Source: Lachnospiraceae bacterium
GTDB taxonomy: Bacteria > Bacillota > Clostridia > Lachnospirales > Lachnospiraceae
Assembly (NCBI GenBank): GCA_024694625.1
Contig: JAILJP010000088.1
Coordinates: 1-51,642, forward strand
Reading direction: 5' to 3'
Length of the DNA stretch: 51,642 nucleotides
A model generated the notes under the pieces. That model saw only the letters and a list, made by a program, of their open reading frames with translations, had not been told where the DNA came from and made no database searches. The position numbers were made by a program, and so were the translations under genes. The stretch's first letter is position 1. Each line of letters begins with the position of its first letter. Below are positions 9,788 to 18,718 of the stretch, in pieces.

Positions 9788-11968
9788 ATGTTTTTTCGGA
9801 AAAGAAAATCATTAATACAAGCGTTTGCTTTTTATACATTAATTGTATTGCTTGCAAATTGGTCGATTATCATGGGAGAAAACTTAATGAAGTGGGATAT
9901 TTGGGATGCTCATTATCCTTTTCAAATTATTGTCTCTGATGCAATCCATTCGAAATCTTTTCCTGTTTGGAATCCGTTATATAATTTTGGTACACCTTAT
10001 TATGCCGTGATAGGGTCGCCGGTATTTTATCCTTTTACATTAATGTTTGATATTATAGGATATCATCCCAATTCACCAGCGTTGGAATATAGTTTGCATA
10101 TGATAATTGCGGCAATGGGGATGTATTTACTTGCTAAGGGAGAGCTAAAAAGTGAGGATGATAAACGATTCTTTTCTTCAAATAATGTTGTTTGTCTTGT
10201 GGCAGGAATAGTCTATTCATTCTCTGGATTGTTTTTTTCGAATGCGGAACATATTATGATAATTATTTCGGCAGCGTGGATTCCGTATGTTTTGTATTTC
10301 GCAAGAGTATATGTGAAAGAAAGAGAAATCATATATGCTTGTTTGTCGGCAATATGTATTAGTATGATTGTTTTGGGTGGATATCCTGAAATGCTGTTTG
10401 ACACAATTATAGTGTTGATATTGTGGATTATTATTAATAATGAGAGTACAAGCATATTTGTAATGAAAATATTTGATTCACTAAAGGTATATGTTATCAT
10501 AGGCGTTTTGTCTGTCTTTGCTTCTGCGATTACTTTAATACCTTTTATCAACATTACCGATGACATTACACGTGGAGCAAATCAGGAATTTGTATCGCCT
10601 AGTTTTATTAGTTTGCTTACAATTATATTACCTAAAACAACGGAAGAACTTGTAGGGGGAGAGATATCATTACAAAGTTTTTTTGTGAGCACTTTCTGCT
10701 TGATAGGAGTAGCAAGTATGTTTACAAAAAAAAGCGGGTTTATTAGGGAAAAGTTTTTTTTACTATTATCTATATTATTTGCGTCATTGTGTTTTGGGAA
10801 ATCTTCATTTGTTGAAATGATTTTGTACAGATTTTTGCCAATGTATTCAACGTTTAGATTCTCTTCGCTTTGGCGTCCGTTTTTTACTATATTTATAATC
10901 TTATCCTGTTTGAAAACTTGGGTTATGCTGTTAAAAGATGATGATTGTAAGCCTCTGAAAAGAATTATAAAGCGGGCTATAGGTATTACAGGAATACTGT
11001 GTCTAGTAACGTATTTAGCTTCAACACTGGTAGGAGAAAGTATAATCAGTATGGTACGTATGATAGGGGACTCATTGCTTGTTTTCACTATCATTTTATT
11101 TACTTATTACATTTTTTTAGGTTTTAATCAAAAAGATGATTATAAAAAAAATATACTTGTAGCATTAATAGTCTCTGCTGAATGTTTAACAATATCATAT
11201 ATGTATTTACCTTTTACTGTGGGTTTATTTCAGCCTACGTCATTTTATATAGATTCTGCTACAAGTGAAATGATTAATAACGAGTACGTGGAATGTGATA
11301 CTAGAAATAAGAATTGCGATTTTGCAAATAATAATAGAAGTGATTCGGGACCAACAAGTGCTAAAAACATAGCGATGAATAAAAGTTTTGACTCATCAGG
11401 CTATATGTCGATAAAACTAAAATCGGTAGAAGAATACAAAAAAACATTTCATTATACACTTATAAAAGATAACCCAGAGGTCTATTTTACCAATTCGATA
11501 TATAAAGTTACTAATAACAATCTCGTAGAATGGCTTAACAATCCGAATTTAAATGCATATGATGTTGCAGTTGCTAATATAAGTAAATCGCTCGAGCCTG
11601 GAAAGATAATAAATGAAAAAGTTGATGTTAGTCATTTTGGTTTTAATTCTTTAAGCTTTGAATATAATGCAAAAACAGAAGGAATAGTTACTGTGTTACA
11701 GGCAAATTATCCTGGATGGAAACTATATATAGATGGTGAAAAAGCGGATATTACAGAGGTGAATGGTTGCTTTATTGGTGTTTGGCTTGATAAAGGCAAC
11801 CATAATGTTACTTTAAAATTTAGGCCGTTGGATTTTATGATAGGTATCTTAATGACCATATCTTTCTATATATACTTCTTTTGTGTTTATATAAGGAAGA
11901 ACAAAAGACTTGTTTTGAACACAAAAAGCTGTTATATGGGAGACGAAGAATTATTGCAAAAGGTTTAA
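9788..11968 (+). CDS. YfhO family membrane protein (GT-C glycosyltransferase)
   Basis: A 726-residue protein. It has an N-terminal anchor, an acidic first loop (MKWDIWDAHYPF, typical of GT-C enzymes), about ten further membrane segments, an outer domain from about residue 490, and a final membrane segment near 690. The outer domain contains NYPGWKLYIDGE at about residue 640, a hallmark of the YfhO family. In Bacillus, YfhO works with the GT2 enzyme CsbB to add sugars to teichoic acids outside the membrane. A CsbB/GtrB-like gene lies 0.9 kb downstream at 12846, so a similar decoration role is inferred. GAAGGAGAG precedes the ATG. The gene is followed by a 442-base stretch holding only a decayed gene. 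Confidence 0.85.
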   Translation: MFFRKRKSLIQAFAFYTLIVLLANWSIIMGENLMKWDIWDAHYPFQIIVSDAIHSKSFPVWNPLYNFGTPYYAVIGSPVFYPFTLMFDIIGYHPNSPALEYSLHMIIAAMGMYLLAKGELKSEDDKRFFSSNNVVCLVAGIVYSFSGLFFSNAEHIMIIISAAWIPYVLYFARVYVKEREIIYACLSAICISMIVLGGYPEMLFDTIIVLILWIIINNESTSIFVMKIFDSLKVYVIIGVLSVFASAITLIPFINITDDITRGANQEFVSPSFISLLTIILPKTTEELVGGEISLQSFFVSTFCLIGVASMFTKKSGFIREKFFLLLSILFASLCFGKSSFVEMILYRFLPMYSTFRFSSLWRPFFTIFIILSCLKTWVMLLKDDDCKPLKRIIKRAIGITGILCLVTYLASTLVGESIISMVRMIGDSLLVFTIILFTYYIFLGFNQKDDYKKNILVALIVSAECLTISYMYLPFTVGLFQPTSFYIDSATSEMINNEYVECDTRNKNCDFANNNRSDSGPTSAKNIAMNKSFDSSGYMSIKLKSVEEYKKTFHYTLIKDNPEVYFTNSIYKVTNNNLVEWLNNPNLNAYDVAVANISKSLEPGKIINEKVDVSHFGFNSLSFEYNAKTEGIVTVLQANYPGWKLYIDGEKADITEVNGCFIGVWLDKGNHNVTLKFRPLDFMIGILMTISFYIYFFCVYIRKNKRLVLNTKSCYMGDEELLQKV

Positions 11969-12113
11969 TAATTGTATAATAAATTATAGTTGATTTTTTG
12001 CATAAAACTGATATAGAATAGGATAAAAATTAAGAAAGCAAGCAATACAGATTATAAAAAGTTGATTGTGAAAGTTGAAAAGGAAAAAGAGAAAAATTAA
12101 TCTGAAACAGCAA

Positions 12114-12370
12114 ATGGAAAAGAAATGGTTCTCATTCGTATGTGGAATAGTGATATCATTTTTTGCTTATTATATTTGACATAAGAAATATGTATTACGA
12201 TTCTAGGGAATACGAGGTGATGGGAGAATATATTTATAAAAATGGATTATTTTATATGAATATCTCAAAAACTTCTACCGAATATCAGCTGTTTACGATG
12301 ATCCTATGTCCATTTTATTGAATTAGGATTAGAAATATATAAAGTGGCTAATGAGAGATAAGGATTTGAA
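12114..12370 (+). pseudogene. Decayed remnant of a polytopic membrane glycosyltransferase
   Basis: This is the main content of the 442-base stretch 11969-12410. A 21-codon piece at 12114-12179 encodes a lysine-rich start plus one hydrophobic segment (SFVCGIVISFFAYYI). In a different frame, 12190-12321 encodes 43 residues beginning YYDSREYEVMGEYIYKNGL. This resembles the first acidic outer loop of GT-C/PMT-type enzymes. A further piece (ELGLEIYKVANER) follows to about 12350 before more stops. A first membrane segment followed by an acidic loop is the expected order for the start of such an enzyme, so a gene ruined by frameshifts and a large deletion is likely. No other feature was seen in this stretch. 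Confidence 0.45.
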
Positions 12371-12410
12371 TGGATAGTAAATACGTAAATAAGCGAAAGC
12401 GAGGAAAAAT

Positions 12411-12827
12411 ATGCATAATATGAATCAAGTTAAGATGTTGGAATTTCAGCAAATTGGAGATGAACGAGGACATTTGGTTGTTGTTGAAGGGGGAGATGAC
12501 ATACCGTTTGAAATTAAACGAATGTTTTATATTTATGGATCTGACCCGGATGTGATAAGGGGACAACATGCAAATCGTAATTCGGAATTTGTTCTTATAA
12601 ATGTAGCTGGAACAAGTAAAGTTAAAATTAAAGATGGTGAAGGAAATGAAATGATTATCTGCTTAAACAGACCTCATACAGGAGTTTATTTGCCAACGAT
12701 GGTTTGGAAAGATATGTACGATTTTAGTGAGGATTCCGTATTGCTTTGTCTGGCAAGTACACATTATGATGCAGAAGAATACATTCGGGATTATGATGAA
12801 TTTGTAAGAATCATAAATGAAGAGTAA
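12411..12827 (+). CDS. fdtA: dTDP-4-oxo-6-deoxyglucose 3,4-ketoisomerase (FdtA/QdtA family)
   Basis: A 138-residue single-domain cupin. The pattern follows the FdtA/WxcM-C family from end to end: FQQIGDERGHLVVVEG, FEIKRMFYIYG, VIRGQHANRNSEFVLINV, then the cupin turn NRPHTGVYLP and YIRDYDEFVRI. These enzymes move the keto group of dTDP-4-keto-6-deoxyglucose from C4 to C3 before transamination. The RGxHA element keeps one histidine; the place where described members often have a second His is Asn. FdtA (galacto product) and QdtA (gluco product) cannot be separated here, so the symbol is provisional. GAGGA precedes the ATG. The likely partners are the aminotransferase at 14350 and the acetyltransferase at 13781, with RfbA/RfbB supplying substrate. 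Confidence 0.85.
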   Translation: MHNMNQVKMLEFQQIGDERGHLVVVEGGDDIPFEIKRMFYIYGSDPDVIRGQHANRNSEFVLINVAGTSKVKIKDGEGNEMIICLNRPHTGVYLPTMVWKDMYDFSEDSVLLCLASTHYDAEEYIRDYDEFVRIINEE

Positions 12828-12845
12828 TTAGAAAAGAGTAATTAT

Positions 12846-13784
12846 ATGAAAGTATCTATTGTAATACCGGTTTACTACAATGAGGATAATCTTATTCCGT
12901 TATATGAGGATTTAAAAGCAAAATTTATATCAAAGATTAATTATGATTATGAGATTGTGATGGTCAATGATGGCTCAAAGGATAAAAGCTATGAGGTCAT
13001 GAAGACATTGGCAGAAAGAGATTCTAACGTGAAAATTATTAGTCTTTCACGTAACTTTGGCTCTCATGCGGCCTGCTTGTGTGGTTTGTCACATTCGTCT
13101 GGCGACTGTGCGATAATAAAAGCAGCCGATTTACAAGAGCCAACAGAGATTTTGTTAGAAATGGTAGAAAGTTGGAAAAACGGAAATAATGTTGTCCTTG
13201 CATGCCGTGAAGGTCGTGAAGAAAGCAGGGCGCAGACAGGATTTGCCAATTTATATTATTGGTTGGTGCGAAAGACATCTTTGCCCAATATGCCGGAACA
13301 GGGGTTTGATGTCTATCTTTTAGATAAAAAAGTAATTAATGTTTTAGATCAATTGGATGAAAAAAACAGTGCCATTACCGGTCAGATATTATGGAGTGGA
13401 TTTAAAACCGGCACTGTATATTATACAAGGAAAGCTAGAGAAATTGGTACGAGCAAATGGACATTGAAAAAGAAAATTAGATTGGTCGCAGATACATTAT
13501 TTAGCTTTTCTACTGTTCCAATTAGACTTTTGGAAATAGTTGGCTTTATATCCGTGTTAATAGGATTTGTTTGGGCAATAGTAGTAATCGTGTCAAAGTT
13601 AGCGGGTAATATTCCGGTTAGTGGATTTACTACGTTATTTTTGTTCAATATTATTAGTTTTGGCGTAGTTATGATGTCAATGGGAATTTTAGGTGAATAT
13701 CTATGGAGAACCTTTGATGCATCTAGAAATCGTCCACCGTATATTATCGAGGATTCCAATGAAGGAAAGGACGAATTAAAATGA
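12846..13784 (+). CDS. GtrB/CsbB-like polyprenyl-phosphate glycosyltransferase
   Basis: A 312-residue GT2 with a cytoplasmic catalytic domain and two C-terminal membrane segments (about residues 228-250 and 262-287). Motifs are VSIVIPVYYNEDNL, IVMVNDGSKDKS, LSRNFGSHAA, AADLQEPTE as the metal site, and PEQGFDVYLLDKKV. This layout matches GtrB, CsbB and ArnC, which load a sugar onto polyprenyl phosphate for later use by a GT-C enzyme. The YfhO protein upstream is a natural partner. It sits inside the amino-sugar gene group (fdtA before it, GNAT and aminotransferase after it), so its donor may be the dTDP-amino sugar; this is inference. It overlaps the next gene by 4 bases (ATGA). Confidence 0.87.
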   Translation: MKVSIVIPVYYNEDNLIPLYEDLKAKFISKINYDYEIVMVNDGSKDKSYEVMKTLAERDSNVKIISLSRNFGSHAACLCGLSHSSGDCAIIKAADLQEPTEILLEMVESWKNGNNVVLACREGREESRAQTGFANLYYWLVRKTSLPNMPEQGFDVYLLDKKVINVLDQLDEKNSAITGQILWSGFKTGTVYYTRKAREIGTSKWTLKKKIRLVADTLFSFSTVPIRLLEIVGFISVLIGFVWAIVVIVSKLAGNIPVSGFTTLFLFNIISFGVVMMSMGILGEYLWRTFDASRNRPPYIIEDSNEGKDELK

Positions 13785-14326
13785 TAAAATTGAGAAAACT
13801 ACAAAAAAAAGATGCGCCACTTATGCTTGAGTGGATGCATGATGTGGATATTCAAAAGTGCTTTAAAAAAAATATGTTAAATATTTCATTATTCGAGGCA
13901 CAGGATTTTTGTGAGAACTCAAATATTATACCTCCTCAAAAATCTGGTGAGAGTCTACACTTTGCAATAGTTAATGAAGAAGATGAGTATCTAGGTACTG
14001 TAAGTTTAAAAGATGTCGATTTGGAAAATCTTTCGGCAGAGTATGCTATTGCAACTCGAAAAATAGCTCATGGCAAAGGTGTTGGTAGTACAGCTACGGC
14101 ATTAGTGCTTGAAAAAGCGTTTAATGATTTGGGATTACATAGAGTATACCTTAATGTTTTATCGAATAATATCCCTGCAATCAGACTATACGAAAAAAGC
14201 GGATTTAAGTTTGAAGGAGAGTTTAGAGAACATATCAGACAAGATGGAGAATACTTGAATTGGAAATGGTATGGAATTTTAGCAAATGAGTTTAATGATT
14301 TAAAAAAACAAAAGAATTATAAATAG
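13781..14326 (+). CDS. GNAT family N-acetyltransferase (RimJ/RimL type), probable amino-sugar acetylase
   Basis: A 181-residue GNAT. Acetyl-CoA binding is indicated by IAHGKGVGSTATALVLE (the R/Q-x-x-G-x-G/A turn), followed by LHRVYLNVLSNNIPAIRLYEKSGFKFEGEFRE, the diagnostic end of the RimJ/RimL group. It lies between a GtrB-like transferase (4-base ATGA overlap) and a sugar aminotransferase (23-base gap). Acetylation of the 3-amino group of a dTDP-3-amino-3,6-dideoxyhexose is the most economical role. The known FdtC/QdtC enzymes are left-handed beta-helix proteins instead, so this would be a replacement by another fold. A ribosomal-protein acetylase is a less likely alternative. Confidence 0.8.
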   Translation: MIKLRKLQKKDAPLMLEWMHDVDIQKCFKKNMLNISLFEAQDFCENSNIIPPQKSGESLHFAIVNEEDEYLGTVSLKDVDLENLSAEYAIATRKIAHGKGVGSTATALVLEKAFNDLGLHRVYLNVLSNNIPAIRLYEKSGFKFEGEFREHIRQDGEYLNWKWYGILANEFNDLKKQKNYK

Positions 14327-14349
14327 TTATTAATAGAAGGGAAAATCAT

Positions 14350-15444
14350 ATGGAAAAAATAATGCCAAACCGCCTTGATAGAGGATTTTACATGTATCAA
14401 AAGGAGTTTGAGGACAAGGCGTTAGAGGTCCTTAGATCCGGATGGTACGTTCTTGGAAATGAGGTAAAATGTTTTGAAAATGAATTTGCAGAATATATTG
14501 GCGCAAAGCACTGCGTGGGACTGGCGAGCGGATTGGACGCATTGTGGATTGCTTTTCGAGTTCTTGGAATAGGTGCGGGTGATGAAGTTATTGTTCAGGG
14601 TAATACGTATATTGCAAGTGTTATGGGTATTACTATGAATGGAGCTACGCCGGTGTTCGTTGAACCTGATGAGTATTTTAATATTGATGCGTCAAAAATC
14701 GAAGAAAAGATTACTGATAAAACAAAAGCTGTGCTTGTAGTTCATCTTTATGGCCAGGCGTCAAATATGACTCCGATTGTTAAATTGTGCAAAAAGTATA
14801 ATTTGAAGTTAGTTGAAGACTGTGCGCAGGCTCATGGAGCGAAGTTTGAAGAAAAACAAATTGGAACATTTGGCGATATAGGCTGTTTTTCATTTTATCC
14901 ATCAAAGAATCTTGGCGCATTTGGTGACGCCGGTGCTATTACAACAAATGATGACAAAATAGCGGAAGATGTTCGTATTTTTAGAAATTATGGATCAGAG
15001 AAACGTTATTATAATAAGGTTGTCGGTGCAAATTCTAGATTAGATGAAATCCAAGCTGGATTTCTAAGAGTTCGTCTAAAGCATTTAGATGAGTTGGCTG
15101 AAGAAAAGAAAAAGATTTGTGAGCGTTATTTAAGTGAATTATATAATGATAAAATACAATTGCCGCAAATTAGAAAAGGCGCAACACATATTTGGCATCA
15201 GTTTGTAATTAAATCGGAATATCGAGATGAATTGATTAAGTATTTGGAAGAAAAAAATATTGGAACAATTATTCATTATCCTATTCCGCCACATTTATCT
15301 GAAGCGTATCAATACTTAGGATTGAAAGAGGGAGCATTACCAATAACTGAAGAGTATGCGAAGACGGTTTTATCAATACCACTTTACAATGGAATGACGG
15401 AAGAAGAACAAACGCGTGTTATAAAAGCACTTAATGACTTTTAA
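14350..15444 (+). CDS. fdtB: DegT/DnrJ/EryC1 family sugar aminotransferase (FdtB/QdtB-like)
   Basis: A 364-residue PLP enzyme. HCVGLASGLDALWIAFRVLGIGAGDEV is the cofactor-binding start. VEDCAQAHGA holds the Asp that pairs with the pyridine nitrogen. FYPSKNLGAFGDAGAI places the Schiff-base lysine at residue 186. NSRLDEIQAGFLRVRLKHL is the family dimer segment. With the ketoisomerase at 12411 it should convert a dTDP-3-keto-6-deoxyhexose to the 3-amino sugar. The gene symbol reflects this context; sugar stereochemistry is not known. GAAGGGA precedes the ATG, and the end overlaps the next reading frame. Confidence 0.87.
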   Translation: MEKIMPNRLDRGFYMYQKEFEDKALEVLRSGWYVLGNEVKCFENEFAEYIGAKHCVGLASGLDALWIAFRVLGIGAGDEVIVQGNTYIASVMGITMNGATPVFVEPDEYFNIDASKIEEKITDKTKAVLVVHLYGQASNMTPIVKLCKKYNLKLVEDCAQAHGAKFEEKQIGTFGDIGCFSFYPSKNLGAFGDAGAITTNDDKIAEDVRIFRNYGSEKRYYNKVVGANSRLDEIQAGFLRVRLKHLDELAEEKKKICERYLSELYNDKIQLPQIRKGATHIWHQFVIKSEYRDELIKYLEEKNIGTIIHYPIPPHLSEAYQYLGLKEGALPITEEYAKTVLSIPLYNGMTEEEQTRVIKALNDF

Positions 15445-16546
15445 TGGTTTGAAGAGGATGGATTGGTTGAACAATAATTACTTTAAGAAGATTGAATCTA
15501 ATAATCGAGCGCATTGGGTGGATATGGCAAAATTGTTAGCGATAGTGGGAGTGATGATTGACCATACAAATGGAGTTTTGTATACAAATCAGAGCATTGC
15601 TTTTTCATCTTATTATTCAGTGAGTCTGTTTATTCTTGTAATGGGAGTGACGAATTATTGGTCATACAATAATTACTCTGGAAGCGTTATAACTAAGGTG
15701 TACAAAGGGTGTTGGAAAATTTTCAGACCATATATTTTAGCAACATTTATTTATTGTGTTGCCTTTGAACGAGAATTTGTTTTTTCGGTATTTCTTGATA
15801 AACTGATTCATTTTAATGCAAGTTTACCTTTTTATTATGTTTTATTGTATATACAATTATTAATAGTTTCTCCAATTCTTTATAAGTGGTTATGGATAAT
15901 GGATTTAAAAGGTGGACGCGGCATCCTTGGAGAGATTTTAATAATAGTTCCATTGTTATTTATTTCTTATTTAACAACTAATTATACAAATATTTTAGAT
16001 GTATATGGAGGCGGAGGTAAGTTACTAGGTGGAACGTATCTAATATTATTGTATATAGGTATGTTATTTGGAAAAATAACAAAAAAAGTAAACATTAAAC
16101 GGGGAAAGTCGCAAATTCTTTGCTTAATTTTTACTATTGTAACCTTATTGTGGTGGAAATTTTTGACGGGGAATCAGTTATCAATAGACTCAGGTTTGCC
16201 ATTCGGCTCAGGATATAATCCACCAAGCATAAGCTTTGGGGTATATGGTATTCTGATGATGGTATTAATATATTTACTAGAGCTATCAGTTAAAGGTAGC
16301 AGTATCATATCTCTATGTTATATTGTCGTATCAGTATTAGGAAGACATACGTTATATATTTTTTTATATCATAGATTATTTTTGGATGTTGTATTTCCGT
16401 ATTTTTCAATCAAGGGTATTGTGGTAACGAATATAGAAATAAAAAGAATCTTGTATTTTGGAGTTATGATTATAGGGTCGATGATTATAGAGTATATACT
16501 TGGAAAAATAAATAAAAGTGTGGCGAAAAGTTATAATGTAGAATGA
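15434..16546 (+). CDS. Acyltransferase family 3 membrane protein (putative O-acetylase)
   Basis: A 370-residue protein with about ten membrane segments. The N-terminus reads RAHWVDMAKLLAIVGVMIDH, the family 3 pattern with the catalytic-type histidine at the end of the first helix. FSVSL-like and LPFYYVLLYIQLLIVSPIL segments follow, and RHTLYIFLYHRLF lies near the end. Such enzymes O-acylate polysaccharide sugars across the membrane. The start is uncertain. ATG 15434 overlaps the aminotransferase by 11 bases without a clear ribosome site, and ATG 15458 has AGAGG immediately before it, too close. It is the last gene of the AT-rich cassette. A related enzyme lies at 49501. Confidence 0.8.
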   Translation: MTFNGLKRMDWLNNNYFKKIESNNRAHWVDMAKLLAIVGVMIDHTNGVLYTNQSIAFSSYYSVSLFILVMGVTNYWSYNNYSGSVITKVYKGCWKIFRPYILATFIYCVAFEREFVFSVFLDKLIHFNASLPFYYVLLYIQLLIVSPILYKWLWIMDLKGGRGILGEILIIVPLLFISYLTTNYTNILDVYGGGGKLLGGTYLILLYIGMLFGKITKKVNIKRGKSQILCLIFTIVTLLWWKFLTGNQLSIDSGLPFGSGYNPPSISFGVYGILMMVLIYLLELSVKGSSIISLCYIVVSVLGRHTLYIFLYHRLFLDVVFPYFSIKGIVVTNIEIKRILYFGVMIIGSMIIEYILGKINKSVAKSYNVE

Positions 16547-16712
16547 TCATATGTTGTTAGGAAACTGATACAAGATATTACTTTTTATGCGTTCTTTACA
16601 CTTGCGAGTCTGGATGGTTTCTGTGCTCGTAAAATCAAACTAACAGTGCTTTGTCGGATAAGAAATAATGCTTGGTTTATACATTGCATATTTCGTTTTA
16701 GGAGAAATAAAA
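16547..16712 (+). other. Gap at the join between the AT-rich cassette and the rfbB block
   Basis: These 166 bases hold no gene I can support. There is a TTTACA near 16610 but no convincing -10 at the right distance, and no terminator hairpin. An AGGAG at 16700-16704 serves rfbB. The visible base composition changes across this gap, from very AT-rich upstream to richer in C and G downstream, which suggests a recombination boundary. Confidence 0.4.
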
Positions 16713-17792
16713 ATGAGAACTTATTTAGTAACAGGAGGAGCCGGATTCATTGGTTCCAATTACATTCATTACATGTTTAGAAAGTATGACAATGAAATCC
16801 GTATCATCAATGTAGACAAATTGACATACGCAGGAAACTTGGAAAACTTAAAGGATATTGAAAATCGCGATAACTACACATTTGTACGTGCAGACATCTG
16901 CGATAAGGAAGCAATCTCAAAGATTTTTGCAGAAAATGATATTGATCGTGTGGTACATTTTGCTGCAGAATCTCATGTAGACCGTTCCATCAAGAATCCT
17001 GAAGTATTTGTTCAGACCAATGTTTTGGGTACCGCAGTTATGTTGAACTGTGCAAAGGCAGCATGGGAACTTCCTGACGGAAGCTTCAAAGAAGGAAAGA
17101 AGTTTTTGCACGTATCCACAGATGAAGTTTATGGTTCTTTGGATGACGATCCCAATGCTTACTTCTATGAGACAACACCTTACGATCCTCATAGCCCTTA
17201 TTCAGCATCAAAGGCTTCATCTGATTTCTTGGTAAAAGCTTATATTGATACTTATAAGTTCCCTGCCAACATTACAAACTGCTCCAATAACTACGGACCT
17301 TACCAGTTTCCTGAGAAGTTGATTCCTTTGATTATCAACAACGCACTTCAGGGAAAAGAACTTCCTGTATATGGAGATGGAAAGAATATTCGTGACTGGT
17401 TGTATGTAGATGATCATGCCAAGGGAATCGATATGGTTCAGGAAAACGGTCGCCTTGGTGAGACCTACAATATCGGTGGTCATAATGAACGCCAGAATAT
17501 CCAGATTATTCACATCATTTTGGATACATTACTTGAGATGCTTCCGGAAGGAGATCCCAGACGTGCAAATGTGTCTGAGAAATTGATTACCTTTGTAACA
17601 GACAGAAAAGGACATGACAGACGTTATGCCATCGCTCCCGACAAGATTAAAAAAGAGATAGGCTGGGAGCCTGAAACCATGTTTGAAGAAGGAATCAAAA
17701 AAACAATTGCGTGGTTCTTTGAACACGAAGACTGGATGAAGAATGTTACTTCCGGTGATTACCAGAAGTACTATGAAGAAATGTATAAATAA
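16713..17792 (+). CDS. rfbB: dTDP-glucose 4,6-dehydratase
   Basis: A 359-residue RmlB of the short-chain dehydrogenase family, converting dTDP-glucose to dTDP-4-keto-6-deoxyglucose. GGAGFIGS at residues 8-15 binds NAD. TDEVYG at 136-141 carries the catalytic Asp-Glu pair, and YSASK at 163-167 gives the catalytic Tyr and Lys. NCSNNYGPYQFPEKLIPL and GDGKNIRDWLYVDDH are family signatures. The ATG at 16713 is chosen because AGGAG lies 8 bases before it and the family starts at this point. Its product would feed both RfbC (31537) and the FdtA ketoisomerase (12411). The next gene starts on its stop codon (TAATG). Confidence 0.95.
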   Translation: MRTYLVTGGAGFIGSNYIHYMFRKYDNEIRIINVDKLTYAGNLENLKDIENRDNYTFVRADICDKEAISKIFAENDIDRVVHFAAESHVDRSIKNPEVFVQTNVLGTAVMLNCAKAAWELPDGSFKEGKKFLHVSTDEVYGSLDDDPNAYFYETTPYDPHSPYSASKASSDFLVKAYIDTYKFPANITNCSNNYGPYQFPEKLIPLIINNALQGKELPVYGDGKNIRDWLYVDDHAKGIDMVQENGRLGETYNIGGHNERQNIQIIHIILDTLLEMLPEGDPRRANVSEKLITFVTDRKGHDRRYAIAPDKIKKEIGWEPETMFEEGIKKTIAWFFEHEDWMKNVTSGDYQKYYEEMYK

Positions 17793-18718
17793 TGAAGAGT
17801 GTAGCTGTAATTGTAACCCATAATCGTATAGATCTATTAAAGGAATGTCTTGACTGTGTAAACAGTCAGGAGATTCCCTTTTCGCGTATTATAGTAGTTG
17901 ACAATCATAGCACCGACGGCACGAAAGAATACTTGGACAAAATAGAGGATCCCAGATATATCGTGATTCATTCCGAAAAGAACTGTGGAGGAGCCGGTGG
18001 CTTTTCCATGGGCTTACAGGAAGCCCAAAAGGATGACTATGATTGGGTTTTGATTCTGGATGACGATGCTATGATTTCCCCGGATTACATGAAAATCCTT
18101 ATTGAGGCAGGGGAAAAGCACAAGGATGTACCTGCTCTTTGCGGCAGTGTATATGCCCAGGATGAAATTGATTTGACTCACAGAAGAAGAGTGGGAAACA
18201 AATTGATTTTTTCAGAACATTCCGTAGATGCAAAAGAGTATCAAAAGGATGAGTTCTACTGTGATACGGTTACGTTTTGCGGATTGTTAATGAGGGGAAG
18301 TGCTTTTCGGAAATATGGCATCCCTATAAAGGATTATTTTATTTGGTGTGACGATACGGAGTATTGTCTTCGTATGTACAAAAACGGTGAGCGTATGTTG
18401 ACGGTGCCCAAAGCAGTGTTAAACCATCGTACCACCCGTTCAGAGAATAAGGGAAGCATCCTTATGCGCATCGAGTGGAAAAGCTATTACGGATACAGAA
18501 ACCGTTATGACGCAACAAAACGGCATATTGGAGGACTGACCCCAATTGTGATTCGCCTGGAATATAAAATCTTTTATTTGGCCAGTATAATCATGAGACT
18601 TTCTCCAAATGAAGAAAAAAGAAAACAGGGCGAGTTTAACTGTTCTCTTTTGAAAGATGTTTTGAAAGATACCAAAAGCGGTTATTTGGGAGTCAGGGAA
18701 AAATATTTATGGAAGTAA
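17792..18718 (+). CDS. GT2 family glycosyltransferase, galactofuranosyltransferase-like (NxGGAGGF type)
   Basis: A 308-residue GT-A enzyme. VAVIVTHNRIDLLKECL begins the fold, IIVVDNHSTDGTKEYL follows, then NCGGAGGFSMGL, the glycine-rich loop seen in galactofuranosyltransferases of the GlfT1 kind. LILDDDAMI is the metal site and DYFIWCDDTEYCLRM the acceptor-side acidic block. It starts on the rfbB stop codon and overlaps the next gene by 10 bases. UDP-galactofuranose would come from Glf at 26299. The Galf assignment rests on the loop motif and this context. Confidence 0.82.
   Translation: MKSVAVIVTHNRIDLLKECLDCVNSQEIPFSRIIVVDNHSTDGTKEYLDKIEDPRYIVIHSEKNCGGAGGFSMGLQEAQKDDYDWVLILDDDAMISPDYMKILIEAGEKHKDVPALCGSVYAQDEIDLTHRRRVGNKLIFSEHSVDAKEYQKDEFYCDTVTFCGLLMRGSAFRKYGIPIKDYFIWCDDTEYCLRMYKNGERMLTVPKAVLNHRTTRSENKGSILMRIEWKSYYGYRNRYDATKRHIGGLTPIVIRLEYKIFYLASIIMRLSPNEEKRKQGEFNCSLLKDVLKDTKSGYLGVREKYLWK

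Noticed and set aside
10582-11094. 170-codon open frame on the minus strand
   Set aside because: It lies wholly inside the YfhO gene, has low-complexity antisense composition and shows no recognisable motif.
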